Positions 56,587 to 64,000 of a DNA stretch of 64,000 bases are shown here, piece by piece (position 1 is the first letter of the stretch; each line of letters begins with the position of its first letter). The stretch comes from Vibrio ostreae (GTDB lineage: Bacteria; Pseudomonadota; Gammaproteobacteria; Enterobacterales; Vibrionaceae): NCBI RefSeq assembly GCF_019226825.1, contig NZ_CP076643.1, positions 868,001-932,000 on the forward strand, in the 5' to 3' direction. The translations under genes and the position numbers were made by a program. Below the pieces are notes generated by a model. That model saw only the letters and a program-made list of their open reading frames with translations, did no database searches and was not told the DNA's origin.

Positions 56587-57675
56587 ATGAGTCTGATTTC
56601 AAAATCTGTAAAACGTGTCGTCGCCGGAGTGGTTGCCGTCACTGCCTGTTTTACTCTGTTGACTGCCAATGTAAGCGCGGCTGAAAAAGTGTATCGTCTG
56701 AAACTTGCCGAAACCTGGGGGCCAAACTTCCCGGTTTTTGGCGATACCACGAAAAATATGGCTGCCATGGCAGAAAAAATGTCAAATGGTCGTCTGCAGA
56801 TCCGGATTGATTCCGCCAACAAACATAAAGCGCCATTAGGCGTGTTTGATATGGTCAAATCCGGTCAGTACGACATGGGGCACTCGGCTTCTTATTACTG
56901 GAAAGGCAAAGTACCGAATACCCTCTATTTCACGTCCATGCCGTTTGGCATGACCGCGCCTGAACAGTATGCCTGGTTCTACCACGGTGGCGGTATGGAA
57001 CTGATGCAGAAAGTGTACGCGCCGCATAACATGTTGTCTTTCCCCGGCGGCAATACTGACGTACAGATGGGGGGCTGGTTCCAGAAAGAGATCAACTCAG
57101 TAGAGGATTTGCAAGGTCTTAAAATGCGTATCCCTGGTTTTGCCGGGGAAGTGCTGGCAGAACTGGGTGCTAAACCGACTAACATTGCCCCTGGAGAGCT
57201 ATACACCTCGCTGGAGCGCCGTACTATCGATGCGCTGGAATGGGTAGGTCCTTCACTTGACCTGCGTATGGGATTCCACAAAATTGCACCTTATTACTAC
57301 ACCGGCTGGCATGAGCCGGCGACAGAACTGCAGTTCCTGATTAATAAACGCAGTTGGGAACGCCTGCCTGCTGATTTACAGGAAATTCTGCGTGTTGCAA
57401 TGCGTGAAGCGGCCTATGACATGTATATCCAGTCTGTACATGAAAGTGGTAAAAACTGGGCGTCCATCACGACTGAATACCCGGATGTGAAGGTAAAAAC
57501 TTTCCCGCCACAAGTGATTAAAGCGCTGCGCGAGGCCAATGACCGTCTGTTAGCTCAACATGCGGCGGCCGATCCTGAAGCAAAAGAAATTCAGCAATCC
57601 CAAGCCAAGTATATGAAGGAAGTTCGTGCCTGGACTGACATTTCAATGCGTGCTTACCTCAATAGCGAACAGTAG
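56587..57675 (+). CDS. TRAP substrate-binding protein, TakP-like (2-oxo acid type)
   Basis: 362 residues from ATG 56587 (AAAGGGA upstream). A signal peptide (cleavage at VSA-AEK) is followed by a DctP fold of the TakP/SmoM group: MRIPGFAGEVLAELGAKP holds the ligand arginine, and ALEWVGPSLDLRMGFHKIAP with YYYTGWHEP is close to the TakP pattern that binds 2-oxo acids through a metal ion. Pyruvate or a related keto acid is a reasonable guess. The operon continues with DctQ and DctM subunits and a two-component pair. Confidence 0.87.
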   Translation: MSLISKSVKRVVAGVVAVTACFTLLTANVSAAEKVYRLKLAETWGPNFPVFGDTTKNMAAMAEKMSNGRLQIRIDSANKHKAPLGVFDMVKSGQYDMGHSASYYWKGKVPNTLYFTSMPFGMTAPEQYAWFYHGGGMELMQKVYAPHNMLSFPGGNTDVQMGGWFQKEINSVEDLQGLKMRIPGFAGEVLAELGAKPTNIAPGELYTSLERRTIDALEWVGPSLDLRMGFHKIAPYYYTGWHEPATELQFLINKRSWERLPADLQEILRVAMREAAYDMYIQSVHESGKNWASITTEYPDVKVKTFPPQVIKALREANDRLLAQHAAADPEAKEIQQSQAKYMKEVRAWTDISMRAYLNSEQ

Positions 57676-57769
57676 AGTCTGGGCTGAAGCATTAACCTGA
57701 TAATAACAAACCAAGCTCCGTGTTTCACTGATGTCACGGAGCTTATATTCGAGTTTCAGGGAGTTTGAA

Positions 57770-58310
57770 ATGAGAAGTCTGGTCTATATCGAGCGCTTGT
57801 TTAATCGTATCAGCGATTTCTGGGGATGGGTCTCCAGTATTCTGTTTATTCTGCTGGTGCTCAACGTCGTGTACGACGTTGTGATGCGTTATGTGTTTAA
57901 TGATGTGTCGATCGCTTTTCAGGAGCTGGAATGGCATCTGTTTTCTGCCGTTTTTCTGCTGGGTATTCCTTATACCGTGAAAGCGGGCGGTCATGTTCGG
58001 GTCGATATTATTTATGAGCGGCTATCGTATAAAGCTCAGGCCGTGGTCGATATTGCAGGCACCTTACTGTTTTTACTTCCGTTTTGCCTGCTGGTGGCTT
58101 ACTTCGGTATTGATTTCGCCAAAGAAAGCTTTGAACTGGGGGGAAACCTCAGGTGATCCGGGCGGGTTACCGTATCGATGGATCATCAAAGCCATCATCC
58201 CGCTGTCCTTTCTGTTTATGGCGATCAGTGGCCTCGGGCTGATACTTCACTCCGTGAATAAATTTGCCAACCCTCGTCTGTTATCCGCTGGCAACACTGA
58301 CTCGAAGTAA
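57770..58310 (+). pseudogene. TRAP small membrane subunit (DctQ family), frameshifted
   Basis: From ATG 57770 (CAGGGAG upstream), the frame encodes a DctQ protein (NVVYDVVMRYVFNDVSIAFQ, GHVRVDIIYERLS) up to FAKESFELG. It then meets six G (58138-58143) and stops at 58156. With five G the frame continues as ETSGDPGGLPYRWIIKAIIP and ends at 58310, giving about 179 residues, a normal size. The tail matches DctQ proteins, so the extra G is probably an error. If real, the TRAP system is inactive. Confidence 0.88.
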
Positions 58311-58321
58311 AGGATGACCTT

Positions 58322-59605
58322 ATGATTGGTATTGTGATGTTTTTTGTGGCGCTGTTTGCGTTGCTGATCGGATTCCCTGTTGCGTTTACCTTTGGCGGCA
58401 TTGCGTTAATTTTTGGTGTGTGGGCGGAAGGGATCGATATGTTCGCGTTCATGCCATATCGTATCCAGTCTATTATGGAAAACACGGTTCTGATGGCGGT
58501 GCCGCTGTTTGTCTTCATGGGATTGGTTTTGCAAAAAACCAAGCTTGCAGAGCAACTGCTGGAGTCGATGGGGCGCCTGTTTGGCGGTGTTCGTGGTGGT
58601 ATCGCTATTTCGACGGTATTGGTTGGTGCTCTGTTGGCTGCATCCACTGGTGTGGTAGGTGCGTCGGTGGTGGCAATGGGGCTGATCTCACTGCCGGTGA
58701 TGCTGAAATACAATTACGATAAAGGCCTGGCGTGCGGCACTATCTGTGCCTCCGGGACATTGGGGCAAATTATCCCGCCATCCATTGTCTTGATCCTGCT
58801 CGGTGATGTACTCGGTGTACCGGTCGGTGACCTGTTTCAGGCGGCCCTGTGGCCTGGTTTAGTGCTGGTGGGCGCTTATGTTCTGTATATCCTGATTTAC
58901 GCGAAGCTGAATCCGCTCGCCGCTCAGCCGATAGAACGCGACAGCAGTAAAAGCCGTTCAGAGGAAGTCATAGAGGCATTGAAAGCCGTTGTTCCGCCTC
59001 TTGCTCTGATCATTGTTGTACTCGGGTCGATATTTGCCGGTGTGGCGACTCCGACTGAATCGGCTGCTTTAGGGGGAGCGGGTGCACTGCTGCTGGCGTT
59101 AGCCTACCGTCAGTTCAGCTGGAAGATGGTCTATGCTGCATCGAAGGAAACGGTGAAAGTGACCGCCATGGTGTTTGCTATTTTGATTGGTGCAACGGCC
59201 TTCTCCATGGCGTTTACCTACACCGGCGGTGACTTATTGGTAGAAGAGTGGATGCTGGCGATTCCGGGCGAAAAATGGGGATTCCTTGTTGTGACCATGC
59301 TGGTAATTCTGGTGCTGGGGTTTTTCATCGATTTCGTCGAGATCTGTTTTATCATTGTCCCTATCATTGCTCCGGTTGCCAGTCTGCTCGATATTGATAT
59401 GACCTGGTTTGCCATTTTGATTGCGATGAACCTGCAGACTTCATTTCTGACACCACCATTCGGTTTCAGCCTGTTCTACCTCAAAGGTGTCGCGCCCAAA
59501 ACAGTAACAACCGTTGATATCTATCGTGGTGTCGTTCCCTTTATCGCGATTCAAATTGTGGTTTTGGCTTCTTTGCTGGTTTTCCCTGGGTTTTATGGAA
59601 TGTGA
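58322..59605 (+). CDS. TRAP transporter large membrane subunit (DctM family)
   Basis: 427 residues with about 12 helices. Motifs: VPLFVFMGLVLQKTKLAEQL, ASGTLGQIIPPSIVLILLGD and FLTPPFGFSLFYLKGVAP. It follows the DctQ gene by 11 bp and AAGGATGA precedes the ATG. It is the ion-coupled channel of the second TRAP system and groups by eye with the TakP-associated type. Confidence 0.92.
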   Translation: MIGIVMFFVALFALLIGFPVAFTFGGIALIFGVWAEGIDMFAFMPYRIQSIMENTVLMAVPLFVFMGLVLQKTKLAEQLLESMGRLFGGVRGGIAISTVLVGALLAASTGVVGASVVAMGLISLPVMLKYNYDKGLACGTICASGTLGQIIPPSIVLILLGDVLGVPVGDLFQAALWPGLVLVGAYVLYILIYAKLNPLAAQPIERDSSKSRSEEVIEALKAVVPPLALIIVVLGSIFAGVATPTESAALGGAGALLLALAYRQFSWKMVYAASKETVKVTAMVFAILIGATAFSMAFTYTGGDLLVEEWMLAIPGEKWGFLVVTMLVILVLGFFIDFVEICFIIVPIIAPVASLLDIDMTWFAILIAMNLQTSFLTPPFGFSLFYLKGVAPKTVTTVDIYRGVVPFIAIQIVVLASLLVFPGFYGM

Positions 59606-59711
59606 TCGGATTCGAGGTTGTTACTTCCTTATTTCTTAAGTTGAAAACAAATTGATAAAGTAGGGCGGCTTGCTGATATGCAGTGAGCCGCTTTTATATT
59701 TGGGGAAACGG

Positions 59712-61079
59712 ATGCCTCTTAAAGCCAAATTGATATTATTGACACTGTTACCTCTGCTGTTGGTGACGGCAAGTATCAGCTGGATCTCGATACATCAGGC
59801 CAAACGCCTTGGTGAAAGGGAGGTGGAGAGTTTCCGCGCGAATCTGATTAAAGCGCGTGAAACGGCTCTTAAAGACAGTGTCGATTTGGCATTGGACTCT
59901 ATTAGTCTGGTGTACAACGATCCCCAGTTGTCACAGCAAGATGCACAGGACAGGGTAAAGCAGATCCTCACCCGTTTGCGTTACGGCGCAGACGGATACT
60001 TTTTTGTTTACGACCAACATGGCGTCAATCTGGTGCATCCCATTCAATCGGAGCTGATTGGTCGCGATTTACTGAAACTTCAGGATAGTGAAGGTGACTA
60101 CCTGATTGAGGCGTTGCTGTTTCAAGCGCAGTCAGGTGGTGGATTTCATCAGTATCTGTGGCAGAAACCATCCAGTGGCGAGATTGTTCCCAAGCTGAGT
60201 TATGTTGAGTGGCTGGACAAATGGGGCTGGATGGTTGGCACTGGGCTGTATATCGAAGATGTCAGTCAGGAAGTGGCTGCCATGCAGGCCACGATAAATA
60301 ACAATATCGATACCACCTTCTTTTCAGTGGTTGTCATTCTGGTGGTCACGGTCGCAGTCATTATCGTACTGACATTGGCTATTAATTTGCACGAGCATCG
60401 TCTGGCCGATAAAAACCTCAAAGAACTGGCGCATCAAACCGTCATGTTTCAGGAAGATGAGAAAAAACATCTCGCGCGGGAACTGCATGATGGCATCAAC
60501 CAACTGCTGGTCTCGAGCAAATGTCATCTGGAGCTGCTGAGTTATAAGCTGAAAGATGACGTACTGGCCCGGCATGCCGAGAAAGCGCAGCAATCCTTGA
60601 TGACCGCGATTAATGAGGTACGCAGAATCTCGCACAATCTGCGTCCTAGTGCGTTAGATGATATCGGTCTCCAGGCTGCGATCGTCACCTTGCTTGATGA
60701 TTTTCAGTCGCATTCCGGCATTCAGGCCGAAAGTCTGTTTGATACTCCGCCTGGTTATAAACTCAAATCTGAGGTGTCCACCACCTTATATCGAGTGGTG
60801 CAGGAATCGCTGAATAATATTGAAAAACACGCGCGGGCGAAGCATGTCAGTGTGATCGTGCAGCAAATGGGGAGCATGCTGCAACTGATTATTCGTGACG
60901 ATGGCGTCGGTTTTCATCTCAAGGGAGCGTTGGCGAAAAGTGGAATCGGGTTACGCAACATGCAAGAGCGGGTCGAGTTTCTCGGCGGTGATCTGGAACT
61001 GATGAGTGAGCCCGGATTCGGTACCGAAATTACAGTTCTGCTGCAACTGGATGGATCAATGTATGGAAAAGCCAATTAG
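59712..61079 (+). CDS. Cache-domain sensor histidine kinase (NarX/HisKA_3 class)
   Basis: 455 residues from ATG 59712 (GGGGAAA upstream). Membrane helices at 7-28 and 203-225 enclose a sCache_2 periplasmic domain (YGADGYFFVYDQHG, WGWMVGTGLYIED). HisKA_3 follows with phospho-accepting His259 in ARELHDGINQLL, then HATPase_c (VVQESLNNIEKHARAKH, DDGVGF, GIGLRNMQERVE). It overlaps the response regulator gene by 17 bases and follows a TRAP operon by 107 bp, so it probably senses the same carboxylate that the TRAP system imports. Confidence 0.9.
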   Translation: MPLKAKLILLTLLPLLLVTASISWISIHQAKRLGEREVESFRANLIKARETALKDSVDLALDSISLVYNDPQLSQQDAQDRVKQILTRLRYGADGYFFVYDQHGVNLVHPIQSELIGRDLLKLQDSEGDYLIEALLFQAQSGGGFHQYLWQKPSSGEIVPKLSYVEWLDKWGWMVGTGLYIEDVSQEVAAMQATINNNIDTTFFSVVVILVVTVAVIIVLTLAINLHEHRLADKNLKELAHQTVMFQEDEKKHLARELHDGINQLLVSSKCHLELLSYKLKDDVLARHAEKAQQSLMTAINEVRRISHNLRPSALDDIGLQAAIVTLLDDFQSHSGIQAESLFDTPPGYKLKSEVSTTLYRVVQESLNNIEKHARAKHVSVIVQQMGSMLQLIIRDDGVGFHLKGALAKSGIGLRNMQERVEFLGGDLELMSEPGFGTEITVLLQLDGSMYGKAN

Positions 61080-61701
61080 AGTCGTGATTGTGGATGACCA
61101 TCAGGTCGTCCTCGAAGGTTTTATGGCCCGTCTTGAAATGGAGCCGGAAATAGAGGTCGTTGCAACGGCAGGAAACGGGGTTGAAGCACTAGAAGTGGTG
61201 AAGCAGCATCGACCGGATGTGATTCTGATGGACGTCAGCATGCCGATTATGAACGGTATTGATGCGACCCGTCTGATTAAGGAAGCGGTCCCCGATGCTA
61301 AAGTTTTGATGCTGACGATGCACGATAACCGTGAATACATCATGAAAGTGATGCAGGCTGGTGCAGTGGGCTATATGCTTAAGGAAATTTCAGCTGAAAA
61401 AATGGTTCAGGCGATTAGAACCGTGAATCTTGGCTCAACTTACTTTTGCGAATCCGCGACCCAGACGTTATTTACGCAGGATGTGGAACCTGTGGCGCTA
61501 AAGCCGAATCCGCTCAGTCGCAGAGAAGAGGCGGTATTGAAGCTTGTCGCACAGGGCCACAGCAGTAAGAAAATCGCGTCCCTGCTTAGTATCAGCTACC
61601 GAACGGTCGAGACGCATCGTCAGAACATCAAGCACAAATTAGATATTCACAGTACCGCTGAACTGGCCCAATACGCTGTTCAGCATGGGTTGCTGGAATA
61701 A
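61063..61701 (+). CDS. NarL/FixJ-type response regulator
   Basis: 212 residues from ATG 61063. The receiver domain has Asp11-Asp12, the phosphorylated Asp57 in VILMDVSMPIMNG, and Lys in GYMLKEIS. The LuxR-type HTH is at the C-terminal end (LSRREEAVLKLVAQGHSSKK, then RTVETHRQNIKHKL). It is translated with the upstream kinase. Its likely target is the TRAP operon promoter. Confidence 0.93.
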   Translation: MEKPIRVVIVDDHQVVLEGFMARLEMEPEIEVVATAGNGVEALEVVKQHRPDVILMDVSMPIMNGIDATRLIKEAVPDAKVLMLTMHDNREYIMKVMQAGAVGYMLKEISAEKMVQAIRTVNLGSTYFCESATQTLFTQDVEPVALKPNPLSRREEAVLKLVAQGHSSKKIASLLSISYRTVETHRQNIKHKLDIHSTAELAQYAVQHGLLE

Positions 61702-61711
61702 ACTGTACTAT

Positions 61712-61741
61712 GGTTAACAAACAAAGGGTTAACAAACAAAG
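61712..61741 (+). repeat. 15-bp tandem duplication
   Basis: GGTTAACAAACAAAG occurs twice in a row, 10 bp after the response regulator stop. No function is apparent. Confidence 0.9.
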
Positions 61742-61839
61742 GCTGGATGTGGCAAACCTTTTGCATTATCTCGATATAAGAACAACGGATTACGTTTGCA
61801 ATCCGTTGATTAGGCGAAAGTAGTATGGATTCAAACGAT

Positions 61840-62325
61840 TTATTCAGCTTTAGTAATACTGCCGATTTCCAGCATGGGTGCCACATCGTAGTTTTCGGCA
61901 TTCATCATTGAGGATAAACGCTGAACTGAAGAAAGCAGGAGGCTCTGTTCCCAGTCTTCCAGTTTTTGGAATCGCTCAACAAAGTCTTGCTGCAGTGGCT
62001 GAGGTGCATCTGCAAGCAGCTTAAGGCCTTCGTCGGTCAGGTGCGCATGGACTTTACGCTTGTCAGAGACACTGCGAATGCGCTGTACATAACCATTACG
62101 TTCGAGGCGATCAAGGATAGTCGTCGCTGTTGCCTGACTCATATTGGTATGCTTGGACAGTTCACGAATGGTGACTTCACCCAACTCCTGAATTGATCGC
62201 ATTAAAATCAACTGAGGACCAGTCAATCCAGCGTTTTTGCTAAGCTTTTTAGAGTGCAGGTCAATGGCTCGGATGATCTGGCGAATGGCAACCAGTACTT
62301 CTTCATGTCTTTCCAAAATGTTCAT
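61840..62325 (-). CDS. cosR: MarR-family osmolyte regulator CosR
   Basis: 161 residues. The MarR winged helix is clear: LTGPQLILMRSIQELGEVTI, NMSQATATTILDRLERNGYV (recognition helix) and the wing SDKRKVHAHLTDEG. Divergent from a BCCT transporter gene, it matches Vibrio CosR, which represses compatible-solute synthesis and uptake at low salinity. The 370-bp divergent region should carry its own operator. The symbol rests on family plus context. Confidence 0.85.
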   Translation of the reverse strand: MNILERHEEVLVAIRQIIRAIDLHSKKLSKNAGLTGPQLILMRSIQELGEVTIRELSKHTNMSQATATTILDRLERNGYVQRIRSVSDKRKVHAHLTDEGLKLLADAPQPLQQDFVERFQKLEDWEQSLLLSSVQRLSSMMNAENYDVAPMLEIGSITKAE

Positions 62326-62695
62326 CCACGACTTATAGGAGAATTTAGGCGCGACGATACATTAGTTGAAGCGCGATGAAAAGTGTTGACATCATACTTT
62401 TTTTACAGGGATTTTAGACGCTTTTTATGTATCTAAAACGACATAAAATGTTTTGTACACGAAGTACATGCTTGTTCTTTTTGAACAAAAAGTCTACGCT
62501 CGTTAACGAATTTAAGTAAAAACTGGTTACAAAACAATCTTTGGGTAGATTTGAGATCAATGGTGTGTAAACTGTAAGTCAAGTGTTGTATCGGACAATA
62601 GTTATGACCACGAAATATATTTGATGTGTTTAATAGCAAATTGTGTCGTTGTTATGGTTATAGAGTTCAACAAGGATCTGTAGAAGAGAGGACAA
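62326..62695. promoter_or_regulatory. 370-bp divergent promoter region between cosR and the BCCT gene
   Basis: No ORF with a start signal. Two short inverted repeats are next to each other: TGTAC-N5-GTACA at 62454-62468 and TTGTTC-N5-GAACAA at 62472-62488. Either may be an operator, for example for CosR, but I cannot confirm this. Confidence 0.45.
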
Positions 62696-64000
62696 ATGAC
62701 GAAGGGTATTGATAAATATAGTATCGACAGTACCGACTATACCGTGGGGCAGGATAACGTCCAGAAATGGGGTTTTGATGTTCACAATCCGGTATTCGGT
62801 ATTAGTGCGGGTCTGATAGGTCTGTTTTTGTTGGCGACACTTTTAGTGGACGCAGACACGGCAAAAACAGCGTTAGACGGAATTAAGTGGCAGATTATCG
62901 GTTCCTTTGACTGGCTATTTATATGGTCTGGTAACATTTTTGTGATTTTCTGTCTGGTTTTGGTGGTATCTCCATACGGTAAGATTCGTCTGGGCGGAGA
63001 AGACGCTGTTGCCGATCACTCAATGATTTCGTGGCTGTCTATGTTGTTTGCTGCGGGTATGGGTATCGGTCTGATGTTCTGGAGTGTGGCTGAGCCGGTG
63101 GCGTATTTCACCGGTTGGTACGAGACTCCATTAGGTGTTGCTCCTAATTCTCCGGAGGCGGCGACGCTGGCTCTGGGCGCGACCATGTTCCACTGGGGGC
63201 TGCATCCTTGGGCTATTTACGGCGTTGTTGCGCTGTCACTGGCTTTCTTCTGTTACAACAAAGGTCTTCCGCTTTCTATCCGTTCTATTTTCTACCCGAT
63301 TCTGGGCGATCGCGCCTGGGGCTGGGCAGGTCATATCGTGGATATCCTCGCGGTATTAGCGACGTTGTTTGGTCTGGCAACCTCGTTGGGACTCGGTGCT
63401 CAACAAGCGGCAAGCGGCATCCACCATGTATTTGGGGTTGAAGCGGGTATCGGTCTGCAGATTGTGGTGATTATTGGTGTGACTCTCTTGGCAACGGTGT
63501 CGGTTATGCGTGGCATTGATGGCGGTGTGAAAGTCATTTCAAACATCAACATGGTCGTCGCATTCCTGCTGCTTATTCTGGTTGCTCTGATTGGCTATGC
63601 GGTGACGTTCGGCTCGATTCCGACCACGTTTATGGCTTACGTTGAGAACATTATTCCGCTGAGTAATCCGGTAGGTCGTGAAGACGTTGCCTGGTTCCAG
63701 GGCTGGACTGTGTTCTACTGGGCATGGTGGATCTCATGGTCGCCATTCGTCGGTATGTTTATCGCACGTGTTTCCCGTGGCCGTACTATCCGTGAATTTA
63801 TTGTCGCAGTGCTGCTGGTTCCGACTGCTGTCACCCTGGTGTGGATGTCAGTATTTGGTGGCCTGGCGATTGAACAAGTGGCTGACAAAATTGGTGAGTT
63901 GGGTGCTAACGGTCTGACCGACGTATCACTGGCGATGTTCCAGATGTTTGATGTACTGCCGTTTGGTACGCTGCTGTCAATTATTGCTGTTGTGCTGGTT
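62696..64000 (+). CDS. BCCT-family betaine/carnitine/choline transporter (5' part)
   Basis: The first 435 codons; the gene runs off the right edge. AGAGAGG precedes the ATG. The family signatures are present: AAGMGIGLMFWSVAEPVAYF, HWGLHPWAIYG and the tryptophan-rich helix FYWAWWISWSPFVGMFIARV. It imports glycine betaine or similar osmolytes with Na+ or H+. A hydrophilic N-terminal segment of about 30 residues precedes the first helix. By position next to cosR it corresponds to opuD/bccT-type genes of Vibrio; the exact substrate is unknown. Confidence 0.93.
   Translation, partial: MTKGIDKYSIDSTDYTVGQDNVQKWGFDVHNPVFGISAGLIGLFLLATLLVDADTAKTALDGIKWQIIGSFDWLFIWSGNIFVIFCLVLVVSPYGKIRLGGEDAVADHSMISWLSMLFAAGMGIGLMFWSVAEPVAYFTGWYETPLGVAPNSPEAATLALGATMFHWGLHPWAIYGVVALSLAFFCYNKGLPLSIRSIFYPILGDRAWGWAGHIVDILAVLATLFGLATSLGLGAQQAASGIHHVFGVEAGIGLQIVVIIGVTLLATVSVMRGIDGGVKVISNINMVVAFLLLILVALIGYAVTFGSIPTTFMAYVENIIPLSNPVGREDVAWFQGWTVFYWAWWISWSPFVGMFIARVSRGRTIREFIVAVLLVPTAVTLVWMSVFGGLAIEQVADKIGELGANGLTDVSLAMFQMFDVLPFGTLLSIIAVVLV

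Overview
The window is chromosomal DNA of a gamma-proteobacterium, almost certainly a Vibrio. The main evidence is the carboxynorspermidine route to norspermidine (a fused 2,4-diaminobutyrate aminotransferase/decarboxylase, carboxynorspermidine synthase and nspC), a CosR-type MarR regulator divergent from a BCCT transporter, a FrhA/LapA-type adhesin, and gene order that, from memory, follows two stretches of V. cholerae chromosome I (the nspC-frhA-nhaA area and the nrdAB-ubiG-gyrA-ribA-cosR area). Base composition looks close to 50% GC, which would suit the fluvialis/furnissii group, but the species is a guess. I see no tRNA, rRNA, insertion sequence, prophage or CRISPR array.

Layout. 1-4487: an extracellular electron transfer locus, with mtrC and the start of mtrA on the minus strand and a diheme shuttle (pdsA-like) and cymA-like quinol dehydrogenase on the plus strand, around a 508-bp control region. 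4530-11798: an SDR/DUF2867 protein, a MATE exporter, and a three-gene ABC transporter/lipocalin-like operon. 12097-13281: nhaA. 13431-22090: a giant cadherin-repeat adhesin with a LapG-type retention module, divergent from a TolC-like outer-membrane protein and an OmpA-like lipoprotein. 22234-28062: a small unknown ORF and the norspermidine genes. 28156-30659: a Cache chemoreceptor and a GcvR-like ACT protein. 30906-34516: a TRAP transporter plus gluconokinase, preceded by two GntR-like operators. 34796-36560: a frameshifted CinA-like gene and a small ORF. 36813-44933: yfaE-nrdB-nrdA, ubiG and gyrA.

45612-46610: a 59-codon ORF and ribA. 46729-51643: a strong Fur box followed by an imelysin / diheme oxidase / imelysin lipoprotein / DUF1513 iron cassette. 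51818-54859: an ldtD-mepK-ycbL murein operon, with ycbL frameshifted. 54917-56220: a DUF2982 protein and a basic winged-helix protein. 56587-61701: a TakP-like TRAP system (its small membrane subunit frameshifted) followed by a Cache histidine kinase and NarL-type response regulator. 61840-64000: cosR and the start of a BCCT compatible-solute transporter.

Three genes (34796-36036, 54204-54859, 57770-58310) are each broken by one base in a homopolymer and each becomes full length when that base is corrected. This looks more like sequencing error than gene decay. The most interesting units are the electron conduit, the LapG-type adhesin with its homogenised 369-bp repeat array, the gluconate-type TRAP operon with its operators, and the Fur-controlled imelysin/diheme cassette.
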